Source: Geotalea toluenoxydans JCM 15764 (GTDB lineage: Bacteria > Desulfobacterota > Desulfuromonadia > Geobacterales > Geobacteraceae). From it: a stretch of 64,000 nucleotides of DNA. The stretch spans positions 81,700 to 145,699 of the forward strand of contig NZ_BBCJ01000009.1 of assembly GCF_001311985.1 (NCBI RefSeq), given 5' to 3'. The first letter of the stretch is position 1, and the number at the start of each line of letters is the position of its first letter. Below are positions 9,924 through 17,093 of the stretch, in pieces. The notes beneath the pieces were generated by a model. That model was given only the letters and a program-made list of their open reading frames with translations. It was not told the origin of the DNA and made no database searches. A program made the position numbers and the translations under genes.

Positions 9924-10290
9924 TGGCGAATATCCCCTTTATTTGGTTCATGAGAAGACGTGTCGACCGTTCACTGCCGTTCCATCCGAAGTTGTGGCTC
10001 CAGTAGCGCCACTCTGGCCCCAGTGAGCTATTGGTTATGTTCCGTACGCCTGGTAACGTATCGGAGTAGTCAAATAATTGTGGTTCCGTTCTCACGTGTA
10101 ATGATGCGCCTACAGTACGAGGGAAATCTGGAGTGGCCGGGATGGCTAATTCAATAGTTCGACCAGCAAACTGTCCAAGGGGAACCTCATACTCCTCGAT
10201 AACTGCAAAAACCGCTTCACCCACGTTAATCATTTCAACAGCGTAGCCGAGTTCCACCAATTCAATGCGAAGTCTTTCAGGTCCAAACAT
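9916..10290 (-). CDS. Prokaryotic E2-fold (UBC-like) protein without cysteine
   Basis: A 124-residue protein. The core pattern (ELAIPATPDFPRTVGASLHV, then WRYWSHNFGW near the C-terminus) resembles the bacterial E2 'family E' proteins found beside JAB/E1 genes. There is no cysteine anywhere in it, so it cannot form a classical E2 thioester; a conserved-looking His (H99) lies where that family has SRH. It may present or position the ubiquitin-like protein rather than carry it. It is 9 bp after the Ubl gene and overlaps the E1 gene. The family call rests on sequence pattern and context. Confidence 0.72.
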   Translation of the reverse strand: MFGPERLRIELVELGYAVEMINVGEAVFAVIEEYEVPLGQFAGRTIELAIPATPDFPRTVGASLHVRTEPQLFDYSDTLPGVRNITNSSLGPEWRYWSHNFGWNGSERSTRLLMNQIKGIFANA

Positions 10291-10299
10291 ATCAGCACC

Positions 10300-10533
10300 T
10301 CACGAAACAGTAGTTGGGGTATTGTGGTAAACAACAAATTTCATGCCGTTAACGAGGGTTAGGACCATGGCAAGGTCCATAAGTTTCTCGAGTTCATTCC
10401 CATGCCGCCTAACTAATGTAGTCTCGTTAGGGTTTGACATGGCGAAATCTTCGAGGAGTTCGCGAACAGTGACTTCCGTTTTCTCAGTTTTGAATTGTTC
10501 CTGATCGATGAAAAACACAATTTCTTTCTTCAT
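10300..10533 (-). CDS. Ubiquitin-like protein (single multiubiquitin-type domain)
   Basis: A 77-residue protein. The pattern of two N-terminal strands, a helix (VTVRELLEDFAM), then NETTLVRRHGNELEKLMD and a last strand MKFVVYHN matches the bacterial 'multiubiquitin' beta-grasp fold, here as a single copy. The tail is NTPTTVS; there is no visible di-glycine, so it would need a different C-terminal chemistry or trimming by the JAB domain. It is the first gene of the minus-strand operon and faces the operator region. RBS AAGGAG lies just upstream. Confidence 0.7.
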   Translation of the reverse strand: MKKEIVFFIDQEQFKTEKTEVTVRELLEDFAMSNPNETTLVRRHGNELEKLMDLAMVLTLVNGMKFVVYHNTPTTVS

Positions 10534-10592
10534 GGCACCTTCTCCTTTTGCACGGGTTAAATTCTTAAACGTGTGCTTAGGTTATTTTATTT

Positions 10593-10670
10593 TGCTTGAT
10601 ACGTCAAGCATTATTTTTGCCTTGCGTAGTTAGTCAAGCATTAAATAAGTTTTGCTTGCTGAAGTGAGCA
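10593..10670. promoter_or_regulatory. Three 18-bp operators at exact 30-bp spacing between divergent operons
   Basis: Site 1 (10593-10610) is TGCTTGA-TACG-TCAAGCA, a perfect 7-bp inverted repeat. Site 2 (10623-10640) is TGCGTAG-TTAG-TCAAGCA and site 3 (10653-10670) is TGCTTGC-TGAA-GTGAGCA, each with one good half. Their starts are 30 bp apart (about three helical turns), which puts all three on one DNA face. They lie between the Ubl operon and the XRE gene, and the XRE protein is the obvious binder. Site 1 also holds a leftward TTGACG that could be the -35 of the Ubl operon. Confidence 0.75.
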
Positions 10671-10685
10671 TGTTTGTCATAATAT
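10656..10685 (+). promoter_or_regulatory. Promoter of the XRE-peptidase pair
   Basis: TTGCTG at 10656-10661 with TAATAT at 10680-10685 (18-bp spacing) or CATAAT at 10678-10683 (16-bp spacing). The -35 lies inside operator site 3, so a bound repressor would block its own promoter. Match by eye only. Confidence 0.4.
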
Positions 10686-10719
10686 CTCTATATAAAAAGC
10701 ACTTCCCCGGGAGGTACCC

Positions 10720-11109
10720 ATGCCAAAGACAAATGAAAAGCCTAATCGTCCTGAGGCAAAAGAGCTGGGAAACTATCTAGCCAACATCCGCACCGCAAAG
10801 CGTATGACGCTCAGAGAAGTTGAAGATGCAACCAATAAGGATGTATCTAACGCCTACCTCAGCCAGCTCGAAAACGGTCGGATCAACAAACCTTCGCCGA
10901 GCATTCTCCACTCCCTTGCTTCGGTATATAATGTCCCCTATGAAATGCTCATGGAAAAGGCCGGTTATATTTCATCAGCCGCTGATCGTATTGAAAGTCA
11001 GAAGCACGGTCGAGTTGCAACGTTTGCTGGCGAAAATCTCACTCCAGAAGAAGAGGATGAATTACTAGAGTATCTTGCTTTCCTCCGCACACGTAGGGGC
11101 CATAAATGA
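10720..11109 (+). CDS. XRE-family HTH repressor (CapH/ImmR-like)
   Basis: A 129-residue protein with an XRE helix-turn-helix at about residues 15-75 (LGNYLANIRTAKRMTLREVE, then SNAYLSQLENGR for the recognition helix). The C-terminal acidic helix (LTPEEEDELLEYLAFLR) probably dimerises the protein or is the target of proteolysis. ATG at 10720 after GGGAGGT. It overlaps the ImmA/IrrE peptidase gene by 4 bp. The pair matches CapH-CapP of CBASS and ImmR-ImmA of mobile elements, where DNA damage or ssDNA activates the peptidase to cut the repressor. It probably represses the divergent Ubl operon. Confidence 0.85.
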   Translation: MPKTNEKPNRPEAKELGNYLANIRTAKRMTLREVEDATNKDVSNAYLSQLENGRINKPSPSILHSLASVYNVPYEMLMEKAGYISSAADRIESQKHGRVATFAGENLTPEEEDELLEYLAFLRTRRGHK

Positions 11110-12013
11110 TCAAGGCAGATGATAGCACCATCGACCCACCACAACTTTTAGCAATTCGCAAGCATGCACAAAGAGCATTGGAAGCTGCTGCAGCTATCGG
11201 TAAATACCCTACACCAATAGCTGACGTGATGCACAGTGCACAGGTAATCGTGGTTGAAGAAGATGTTTTGGATGAAGGGTTTTTGGCGCGCGTTCGCCGT
11301 GCGTCAGGGAAGCTAAAGCAGGCTCTTAGCAAGGTTTTAGGTGTGCTCGACATTAAAGCGAGGCTTATCTATCTCGACCGCACATTACATTCAGTCAAGT
11401 TAACCTTTCTAAAGCTGCACGAAACTGCTCATGCTGTCCTGCCTTGGCAAAGAGATATTTATGGAGTGGTTGAGGACTGCAAACAAACTATCGCACCTGA
11501 AGTCAGTGAGAATTTCGACAAGGAAGCAAACATATTTGCTTCCGAAGTTCTTTTTCAATTGGATGACTTCACAAGACAAGCAGCTGATCAATCGTTCGGC
11601 ATCAAAGTTCCAATTTCATTAAGCAAGAAATATGGTTCATCAATTTACGCTGCCGTACGAAGATATGTTTCCACAAATCACAGGGCTTGCATTGTTATTG
11701 TCATTGATCCTCCGGAGTTAGTGGCAGGTGATGGCTTTCAGGCAAATTTGCGTAGGGTGGTTACCTCTGCTGGATTCGATCTAACCATGGGAACCCTTAA
11801 TTGGCCAAAGTACTTTACCCCGGGAGACGAAATAGGAGCAATGATTCCGATAAATGGCCGAAAAATGTCTTATCCTAGAAATTGCTCTCTTAGGGATGCT
11901 AATGGTGGCCTGCATGAATGTATCGCCGAGGCATTTACTAATACCTATCAAGTGTTTGTGCTTATTTATCCAGTTTCAAAGCTTTCAAAAAAAAAATGTC
12001 CTGTTATAAATAG
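11106..12013 (+). CDS. ImmA/IrrE-type metallopeptidase (CapP-like), 3' end unclear at a poly-A tract
   Basis: Zinc peptidase motif H105-E-T-A-H109 in FLKLHETAHA, with a third acidic ligand in FDKEANIFASEVLF (E140 or E147). The N-terminal part is helical and the C-terminal half is a sensor-like domain ending QVFVLIYPVSKLS. As written the frame reads through ten As (11987-11996) into a tandem repeat and the antisense of fic, to 12257. Adding one A gives a stop at 12011-12013, removing one gives a stop near 12009, and either fits the family length of about 300 residues. By analogy it cleaves the XRE repressor on damage. The stop given here is my choice. Confidence 0.8.
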
Positions 12014-12020
12014 CTCTGGG

Positions 12021-12086
12021 GAGATGCATAAGGGTCGGGAGATGCATAAGCGGATGCATAAGGGTCGGCGGATGCATAAGGGTCGC
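12021..12086. repeat. ATGCATAAG tandem repeat
   Basis: Four copies of ATGCATAAG start at 12024, 12042, 12054 and 12072, with steps of 18, 12 and 18 bp and a shared GGGTCGG spacer. On the minus strand the units read DPYASA/DPYASP in one frame just after the fic stop. They lie between the 3' ends of the peptidase and fic genes. Confidence 0.75.
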
Positions 12087-12088
12087 GT

Positions 12089-13261
12089 CTACACATTACA
12101 CAAATTGCTTGTGAGATCCTTCTGTAGTTCAGTCCCTTCGCTGACAATCTTGACGTATTCTCGGTACATGAATTTGCGATTTCTCCTGCCTTTGCTGATC
12201 TGCTGCAGAAGGCCCAAACGCTCACAGGTGCCAATCATTTCGTTGGCTTTGGTATAGCTTACCCCGGCTATCTTGGCAACGTCGTTTGCCATTACAACAG
12301 GTTGCTTCATGAGGCCCCGCAGCAGTTTCAGCCCGTGGGCGCCTTCCCCTGCCTCTACCAGCCGGTCCACATCATCCCGCTCCAGCGCCTGAATTCTCCT
12401 GGTCGTTTCAAGCACCATTTTGGATACTTCGATTATCCCCTCAAGAAAGAAGCGGGTCCAGGCTTCGAAATTTCCGTCCACTCTCACCTGGGTCAAGCGG
12501 TCATAATATTCCTGCTGATGCGCTTTTAAATAGGCGCTTAGGTAGAGCATCGGCTCATCGAGAATCCCTTTCCAGACCAGATAGAGTGTTACCAGCAAAC
12601 GTCCCACCCGGCCATTGCCGTCGTTAAATGGGTGGATGGTTTCAAATTGATAGTGCAGCAGTCCGCAACGAACAAGCGGAGGGAGGGAGTCTTCCTTGTG
12701 AAGATAAAGCTCGAAGAGGTTCAGTGCCTCCTGCATTGTCTCGGGAGGTGGCGGGATAAAACGGGCATTGGCAGGGTTGGAGCCGCCAATCCAGTTCTGC
12801 ATGGTTCGGAACTCTCCGGGAGTCAGGTGAACCGCTCCACCTCGAACCTGTTGCATGAGAACCTCGTGGATCTCGCGGAGTAGTCGCAGCGACATGGGGA
12901 AATCGTCTGCCCTGAGCCGTTTCAACCCGTGGCGCATGGCTTTGACATAATTTATTACCTCGCCTACGTCGGCAGTCGGCTCGTGATCTTCGTCGGCACC
13001 CAACACATCAACGAGAGATGACTGGGTGCCTTCGATTTGTGAACTGAGCAGTGCTTCCTTCTGGATAAACATCCCCACCAGCAGATCAGGGTTGGGAAGC
13101 ACCGTTACTACCACATTCAGTGCGCCAAGCGCGCGGTCGGCAGCCGAGAGCAGCAATTGCAACTCACCTTCAAGACGGATTGGAGGATCAGGCGGCAGCG
13201 GCGCCGGGAAAAAAGAAGTGTATCCTGCGAGGGTTTTTTTGAAAACGCCGCTTCGAGACAT
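12089..13261 (-). CDS. Fic-domain protein (class II, with winged helix)
   Basis: A 390-residue Fic protein, probably an AMP-transferase acting on a protein target. The active-site motif is HPFNDGNGRVGR at residues 210-221. An inhibitory helix motif SSQIEG at 73-78 (E77 should block ATP placement) makes it a self-inhibited class II Fic. The C-terminal ~80 residues (ANDVAKIAGVSYTKANEMIGTCERLGLL) form a winged helix that may bind DNA. The frame is intact and its promoter side carries a long palindrome. It closes the accessory island. Fic genes of this type often have regulatory or toxin-like roles; the target is unknown. Confidence 0.9.
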   Translation of the reverse strand: MSRSGVFKKTLAGYTSFFPAPLPPDPPIRLEGELQLLLSAADRALGALNVVVTVLPNPDLLVGMFIQKEALLSSQIEGTQSSLVDVLGADEDHEPTADVGEVINYVKAMRHGLKRLRADDFPMSLRLLREIHEVLMQQVRGGAVHLTPGEFRTMQNWIGGSNPANARFIPPPPETMQEALNLFELYLHKEDSLPPLVRCGLLHYQFETIHPFNDGNGRVGRLLVTLYLVWKGILDEPMLYLSAYLKAHQQEYYDRLTQVRVDGNFEAWTRFFLEGIIEVSKMVLETTRRIQALERDDVDRLVEAGEGAHGLKLLRGLMKQPVVMANDVAKIAGVSYTKANEMIGTCERLGLLQQISKGRRNRKFMYREYVKIVSEGTELQKDLTSNLCNV

Positions 13262-13351
13262 AGTGCCTCCTGTGCTATGTGTAAATTCTGAGTTATAGCC
13301 GGATTGGAAAGAGGTATATCACGTTTTGTTAAATATAAGGATAATTATTTA

Positions 13352-13403
13352 CGCCATATCTCGCAAATTCGAGATATGGCGCCTTGGTAAACCGCCATAT
13401 CTC
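13352..13403. repeat. 12-bp-arm palindrome plus third half-site upstream of fic
   Basis: CGCCATATCTCG (13352-13363), six-base loop CAAATT, CGAGATATGGCG (13370-13381); a further CGCCATATCTC is at 13393-13403. It lies about 90-140 bp upstream of the fic start. There is no T-run, so an operator is more likely than a terminator; the winged helix of Fic is a candidate binder. Confidence 0.65.
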
Positions 13404-13440
13404 CCAGCACTGTAAATTAAGCGAACACCATACTTAATTC

Positions 13441-13464
13441 AAAGGCGGCCAATCGGCCGCCTTT
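13441..13464. terminator. GGCGGCC hairpin between fic and rluA
   Basis: AAAGGCGGCC-AATC-GGCCGCCTTT, preceded by CACCATACTTAATTC. It is the same composite as at 14480-14523 and 22972-23016. No gene on the plus strand ends here, so it is a dispersed repeat as much as a terminator. Confidence 0.6.
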
Positions 13465-13579
13465 GCTGTATAGTAGTCGGTACTGGAATGAAGTATTTGT
13501 TCTGCGCTGACGGTGATAATCCACCGGCCGATCAAGACGACCTGTGCGGGGTACAAGATGCAGAGCGAGGAAAGGTTAC

Positions 13580-14500
13580 ATGGGAATAGCTAAACATCCT
13601 TCAGTAGTTACCATGCCGAGAACCGCAAAGCCATACCCGTCCCTCCTTGTTTTCCTGTGTGACCGATTCCCCGCTATTTCCCGGGAGATTTGGGCGCAAA
13701 GAATTGCCGAGGGAAAGGTCCTGGATGAAAATGGCCAACGGCTGACGCTGGAGACTGCATATGCCCCCTTAAAGCGTATTTTTTATTTCCGCGAGGTCCT
13801 TAGCGAGCCGTGCATCCCTTTTGCTGAAAAGATCCTCTTTCTCGATGATGAGATTTTGGTCGCCTGCAAACCACATTTTCTTCCTGTGACTCCGGGTGGA
13901 CGCTATGTTGACGAATGCCTGTTGAACCGTTTGCGCAAGAGTACCGGAATTGAAGATCTGGTGCCGCTGCACCGGTTAGATCGTGGCACAGCCGGCCTGG
14001 TTCTCTTCTCGGTCAATAAAAAGAGCAGAGGGCTCTACGCAGGACTCTTCCTGAACAGGCTGATTGAAAAAACCTATCAGGCAGTGGCGGCATGTCATCC
14101 ACTTCAGGAAACAGCCTCATGGAATGTGGAGACAAGAATAGAGCGGGGAGAACCGGGGTTCCGGATGAAAATGGCACCTGGCAGGGTCAATGCCATTTCC
14201 GCCATTCATCTGGTTGAGGTCAGGGGAGAACTGGCTCGCTTCACCCTGCTGCCGCAAACCGGCAAAACCCATCAGCTGCGGATTCATATGAGCGGTATCG
14301 GCTTCCCGATACTGAACGACAGCTATTATCCCGAGCTGCTGGACGAAAGCGCTGACAATTTTGCCGTGCCACTCCAGCTTCTGGCTCAAAGACTGTGCTT
14401 CAAGGATCCTCTGAGCGGCAAGAACAGAGAGTTCAGTCTGAGCGAGAGCTGTTATGGTGACGATTCCAGAGAATTCCGGTGGGACATCATAGTTAATTAA
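13580..14500 (+). CDS. RluA-family pseudouridine synthase
   Basis: Isomerises uridine to pseudouridine in rRNA or tRNA. The RluA motif LHRLDRGTAGLVLF carries the catalytic Asp (D134 from this start), and LPQTGKTHQLRIHM is the second family motif. The start at 13580 follows GAGGAAAGG; an ATG at 13613 (MPRTAK) is an alternative. The last nine codons (FRWDIIVN and stop) lie within a dispersed repeat, so the natural C-terminus may have been replaced. Target site unknown. Confidence 0.9.
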   Translation: MGIAKHPSVVTMPRTAKPYPSLLVFLCDRFPAISREIWAQRIAEGKVLDENGQRLTLETAYAPLKRIFYFREVLSEPCIPFAEKILFLDDEILVACKPHFLPVTPGGRYVDECLLNRLRKSTGIEDLVPLHRLDRGTAGLVLFSVNKKSRGLYAGLFLNRLIEKTYQAVAACHPLQETASWNVETRIERGEPGFRMKMAPGRVNAISAIHLVEVRGELARFTLLPQTGKTHQLRIHMSGIGFPILNDSYYPELLDESADNFAVPLQLLAQRLCFKDPLSGKNREFSLSESCYGDDSREFRWDIIVN

Positions 14501-14501
14501 A

Positions 14502-14523
14502 AAGGCGGCAAATTGGCCGCCTT
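14502..14523 (+). terminator. GGCGGC hairpin after the RluA gene
   Basis: AAGGCGGC-AAATTG-GCCGCCTT directly follows the stop at 14498-14500. Same family as the hairpin after dapL. Confidence 0.7.
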
Positions 14524-14550
14524 CGTTGTTCTGAAGAAGGGGCGCAAAAA

Positions 14551-14580
14551 AGAGGCCAAGGGAGTAAACCCTTGGCCTCT
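14551..14580. terminator. Hairpin after the minus-strand decarboxylase
   Basis: AGAGGCCAAGGG-AGTAAA-CCCTTGGCCTCT, a perfect 12-bp stem 25 bp beyond the decarboxylase stop. On the minus strand it is followed by TTTTTTGCGCC, so it works as an intrinsic terminator for that gene. Confidence 0.8.
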
Positions 14581-14604
14581 AACTGTCTCTGACTGATGGA
14601 TCGA

Positions 14605-15923
14605 TTACAGCTTCACATCCAGCTCATTCTGCACCAGCTGCTCACGAACCTGCTTCTTCCTGATCAGCACCAGCTCACCGCTGCGGGTTTTCATGACCGC
14701 TCCCGGCTTGCGGTGGGAGTTGTAGTTTTCCGGCGACATACTCTCGGAGTAGGCTCCCGTGCCGCCGATGACCACATAATCCCCGATTTCCGGTTCGATA
14801 ATCAGCACCGGCACGATGTTGCCGTCTTTGTCCAGACGCACAGAGTCGCCGCTTTCGCAGCAGCGCCCGACAATACCGAACGGTTTCAGTCCGGCCGTCG
14901 GCGTCTGGTCGTACTCGCTGGAGAGCAGCGTACCGTCCTGGCGGACGATGGCGATGGGGTGCTCTGAGCCGTACAACAGCGGGCGTGTCAGCAGTTCCAT
15001 GCCGCCATCGACGATCAGGAAGTTCATGCCGTTGGTCAGCTTCTTGTCGATTATCTTCGTAACAATGTGGCCTGAGTTGGCTACGACAAAGGTTCCCGGC
15101 TCGATCTCCATCGTCAGTTCTCGGCCGGTGGCTGCCTTGAATTCCTCTACCCGCTGCTTGGCATAGGCGCCCAGGGAGGTGATATCGGCCTGTTTTTCTC
15201 CCGGCATCCTGGCGACCTTGAGTCCGCCGCCGAAGCTGACGGTGGTGGCATCGGGGAAATAGCTCCGCACAAAGCCCAGTTCACGGTCGATGTTTTCCCG
15301 CCATTTTTCCGGGTCGCCACCGGAGCCGATATGCACATGCACCTGGGTGAAGCGTAGTCCCTTCTCATCAGCCAAGGCTTTCACCTTGGGACATCGTTCA
15401 GGTGGACGCCGAAGCAGGAATATTCGCTGCCGGTGTCGCGGGTGGCGCTTTCACCGCCGCCGGCAGCTCCCGGATGGACCCGGATCGACAGGTCGATGGT
15501 GTTGACTTTGGCAAAGTCGGCAATCAGTTGAAACTGGGTCAGGGAGCAGACGTTGTACTTGAGGCCGGCTTTGAGCATCGCCTCCAGTTCGGCGCGTTCC
15601 TCATCGGCCGGCACCTCCTGGGTGGTGAGCATCATTCGGCTATAGGGAATGCCGGCGGCATGGGCGCGGGCCGCTTCATCCACCGACGAGCAGTCCAGAT
15701 CCAGCCCCTTGTTGGTGACGACCCGCAGGACGGTGCGATCCGAGTTTGCCTTCATGGCGTAGCGCACATGCAGGCCGTAGGCATTGGGCATGTTCAGCAG
15801 CTGTTCACAGCTGTTTTCGATGTATGCCTGATCGTGCAGATATACCGGCGTTCCCCACTGCTTGGCAATTTGGGGGATGAGCATTGCATCGAGTTTGGTC
15901 GGACCAAAGTGTTTCATCGTCAT
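14605..15923 (-). CDS. LysA-like fold III PLP decarboxylase (one frameshift)
   Basis: Alanine-racemase-fold PLP decarboxylase related to diaminopimelate, carboxynorspermidine and other amino acid decarboxylases. PLP Lys in RYAMKANSD, SFGGG for phosphate binding, EPGTFVVAN, and the C-terminal CCESGD substrate loop. The reading frame changes near 15383 (…VHLNDVP to KALADEKGLR…); both parts match and adding one base joins them. The start at 15923 (MTMKHFGPTK) follows GAGGG. It stands alone, so the substrate is open; it differs clearly from LysA at 3132-4385. Confidence 0.8.
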
Positions 15924-16197
15924 TCTTACACCCTCATAATTTGATATGACACTGCATTCCACAGTCTTCGAACAAAGATGGACATTCCTTTTAACATTTT
16001 AGACCGGTATGGTGCAAGATATCTGTGGAATTTTGTGCGTAACGGTGGAGTTATGGGGATAGCACATTTATTCCAAAAGTGGGCCAGTGCCCCCTTTGCC
16101 ATTTTAATGCTTGAAATTTTCCGGTTTAATGAGCGAGAATGTGCAGCATGCATATCAGTTTCTTCCTTAATGAAACAGCCACCGTTTCAATGTTTTT

Positions 16198-16718
16198 ATG
16201 ATGACCCACGATTCCCCTTTCATCTATCGCCCCATCGGCGTCCTGCAGTCCCCCTATTCGCGTCGCATTGACGCACCCCATCAGAGCACGGTGGTGGCAG
16301 GCACCAAAACCGGGGATTTCGCCTTGGCCACCCTGGAACTGCAGCAGTGGCTGGACGAGAAGGTCATTCAGGATCTGAGCGGCTTTGACCGGCTCTGGCT
16401 CATCTTCGCCTTTCATCTGAGTGAAGGCTGGAAAACCAGTGTCAAACCCCCTCGCGGTGGACCGAAACGGGGCGTGCTGGCCACCCGCTCCCCCCATCGC
16501 CCCAATTCCATCGGTCTGTCGGCTGTGGAACTGGTAACGATCGAAGGAAGGACACTCCATCTGCGCGGTGTGGACCTCCTGAATGGCACACCCGTTCTGG
16601 ATATCAAACCCTATGTCCCTATGCGGATGCCTTTCCAGATGCCAGAGCCGGTTGGATCGATGACCTGGATGCCAAGCTCGGGCGTCACTCGGCGCCGGGG
16701 CCGCGAAAGCCCAAGTGA
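16198..16718 (+). CDS. trmO: TrmO/TsaA-type tRNA methyltransferase (one frameshift)
   Basis: By family it methylates N6-threonylcarbamoyl-adenosine at position 37 of tRNA using SAM. The family motifs are FIYRPIGVLQSPY at the start, GFDRLWLIFAFH, then RGVLATRSPHRPNSIGLS and DIKPYVP. One base is missing in CCC near 16618: the true tail reads YADAFPDARAGWIDDL and stops at 16716-16718. Confidence 0.85.
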
Positions 16719-16771
16719 TGGTGTGATTTGCTGGAAAATAAGGTGGATATCGCTCCGATGCTGTGGTACCT

Positions 16772-16802
16772 TTTAACTAGCTAGACTGTCTAGCTAGTTA
16801 AA
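16772..16802. promoter_or_regulatory. 31-bp perfect palindrome, operator of the Phd-type antitoxin
   Basis: TTTAACTAGCTAGAC-T-GTCTAGCTAGTTAAA has 15-bp arms around one central base. It ends exactly where the ribosome-binding AAAGGAG of the antitoxin starts, so antitoxin bound here could block transcription, and the RNA hairpin could hide the RBS. Phd/YefM antitoxins are known to bind such palindromes. Confidence 0.75.
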
Positions 16803-16811
16803 GGAGCTCCT

Positions 16812-17093
16812 ATGAAATCTAAAAAGACGGATCGCTTACCCCATGACCGGGAATGGCAGCTTCAGGAAGCCAAGAACCGCTTGAGCCAGGTAATCGAACT
16901 TGCTCAGCATGATGGTCCGCAGACGATTACTCTGCGCGGCAAACCTTCTGCTGTCGTCGTATCGTTTGATGAGTATCGCAAGCTGACCGTGCCGCGTACC
17001 GGCTTGGCCAAGTTTTTCAGTGAATCTCCCCTGCGTGATGTGGAGCTCGATCTCAGCCGCAGTGCCGATGTATCCCGCGAGGTGGAGCTGTGA
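16812..17093 (+). CDS. Phd/YefM-type antitoxin
   Basis: A 93-residue protein. The N-terminal DNA-binding fold is typical (WQLQEAKNRLSQVIELA, then TITLRGKPSAVVVSFDEYRKL). The C-terminal tail (FFSESPLRDVELDLSRS) would block the toxin. It overlaps the PIN toxin start by 4 bp and sits behind the 31-bp palindrome. Confidence 0.9.
   Translation: MKSKKTDRLPHDREWQLQEAKNRLSQVIELAQHDGPQTITLRGKPSAVVVSFDEYRKLTVPRTGLAKFFSESPLRDVELDLSRSADVSREVEL

Noticed and set aside
12014..12257. C-terminal extension of the ImmA/IrrE peptidase with MHKGR repeats
   Set aside because: It results from reading the tandem repeat and the antisense of fic after the poly-A tract; a one-base change ends the protein at the family length.
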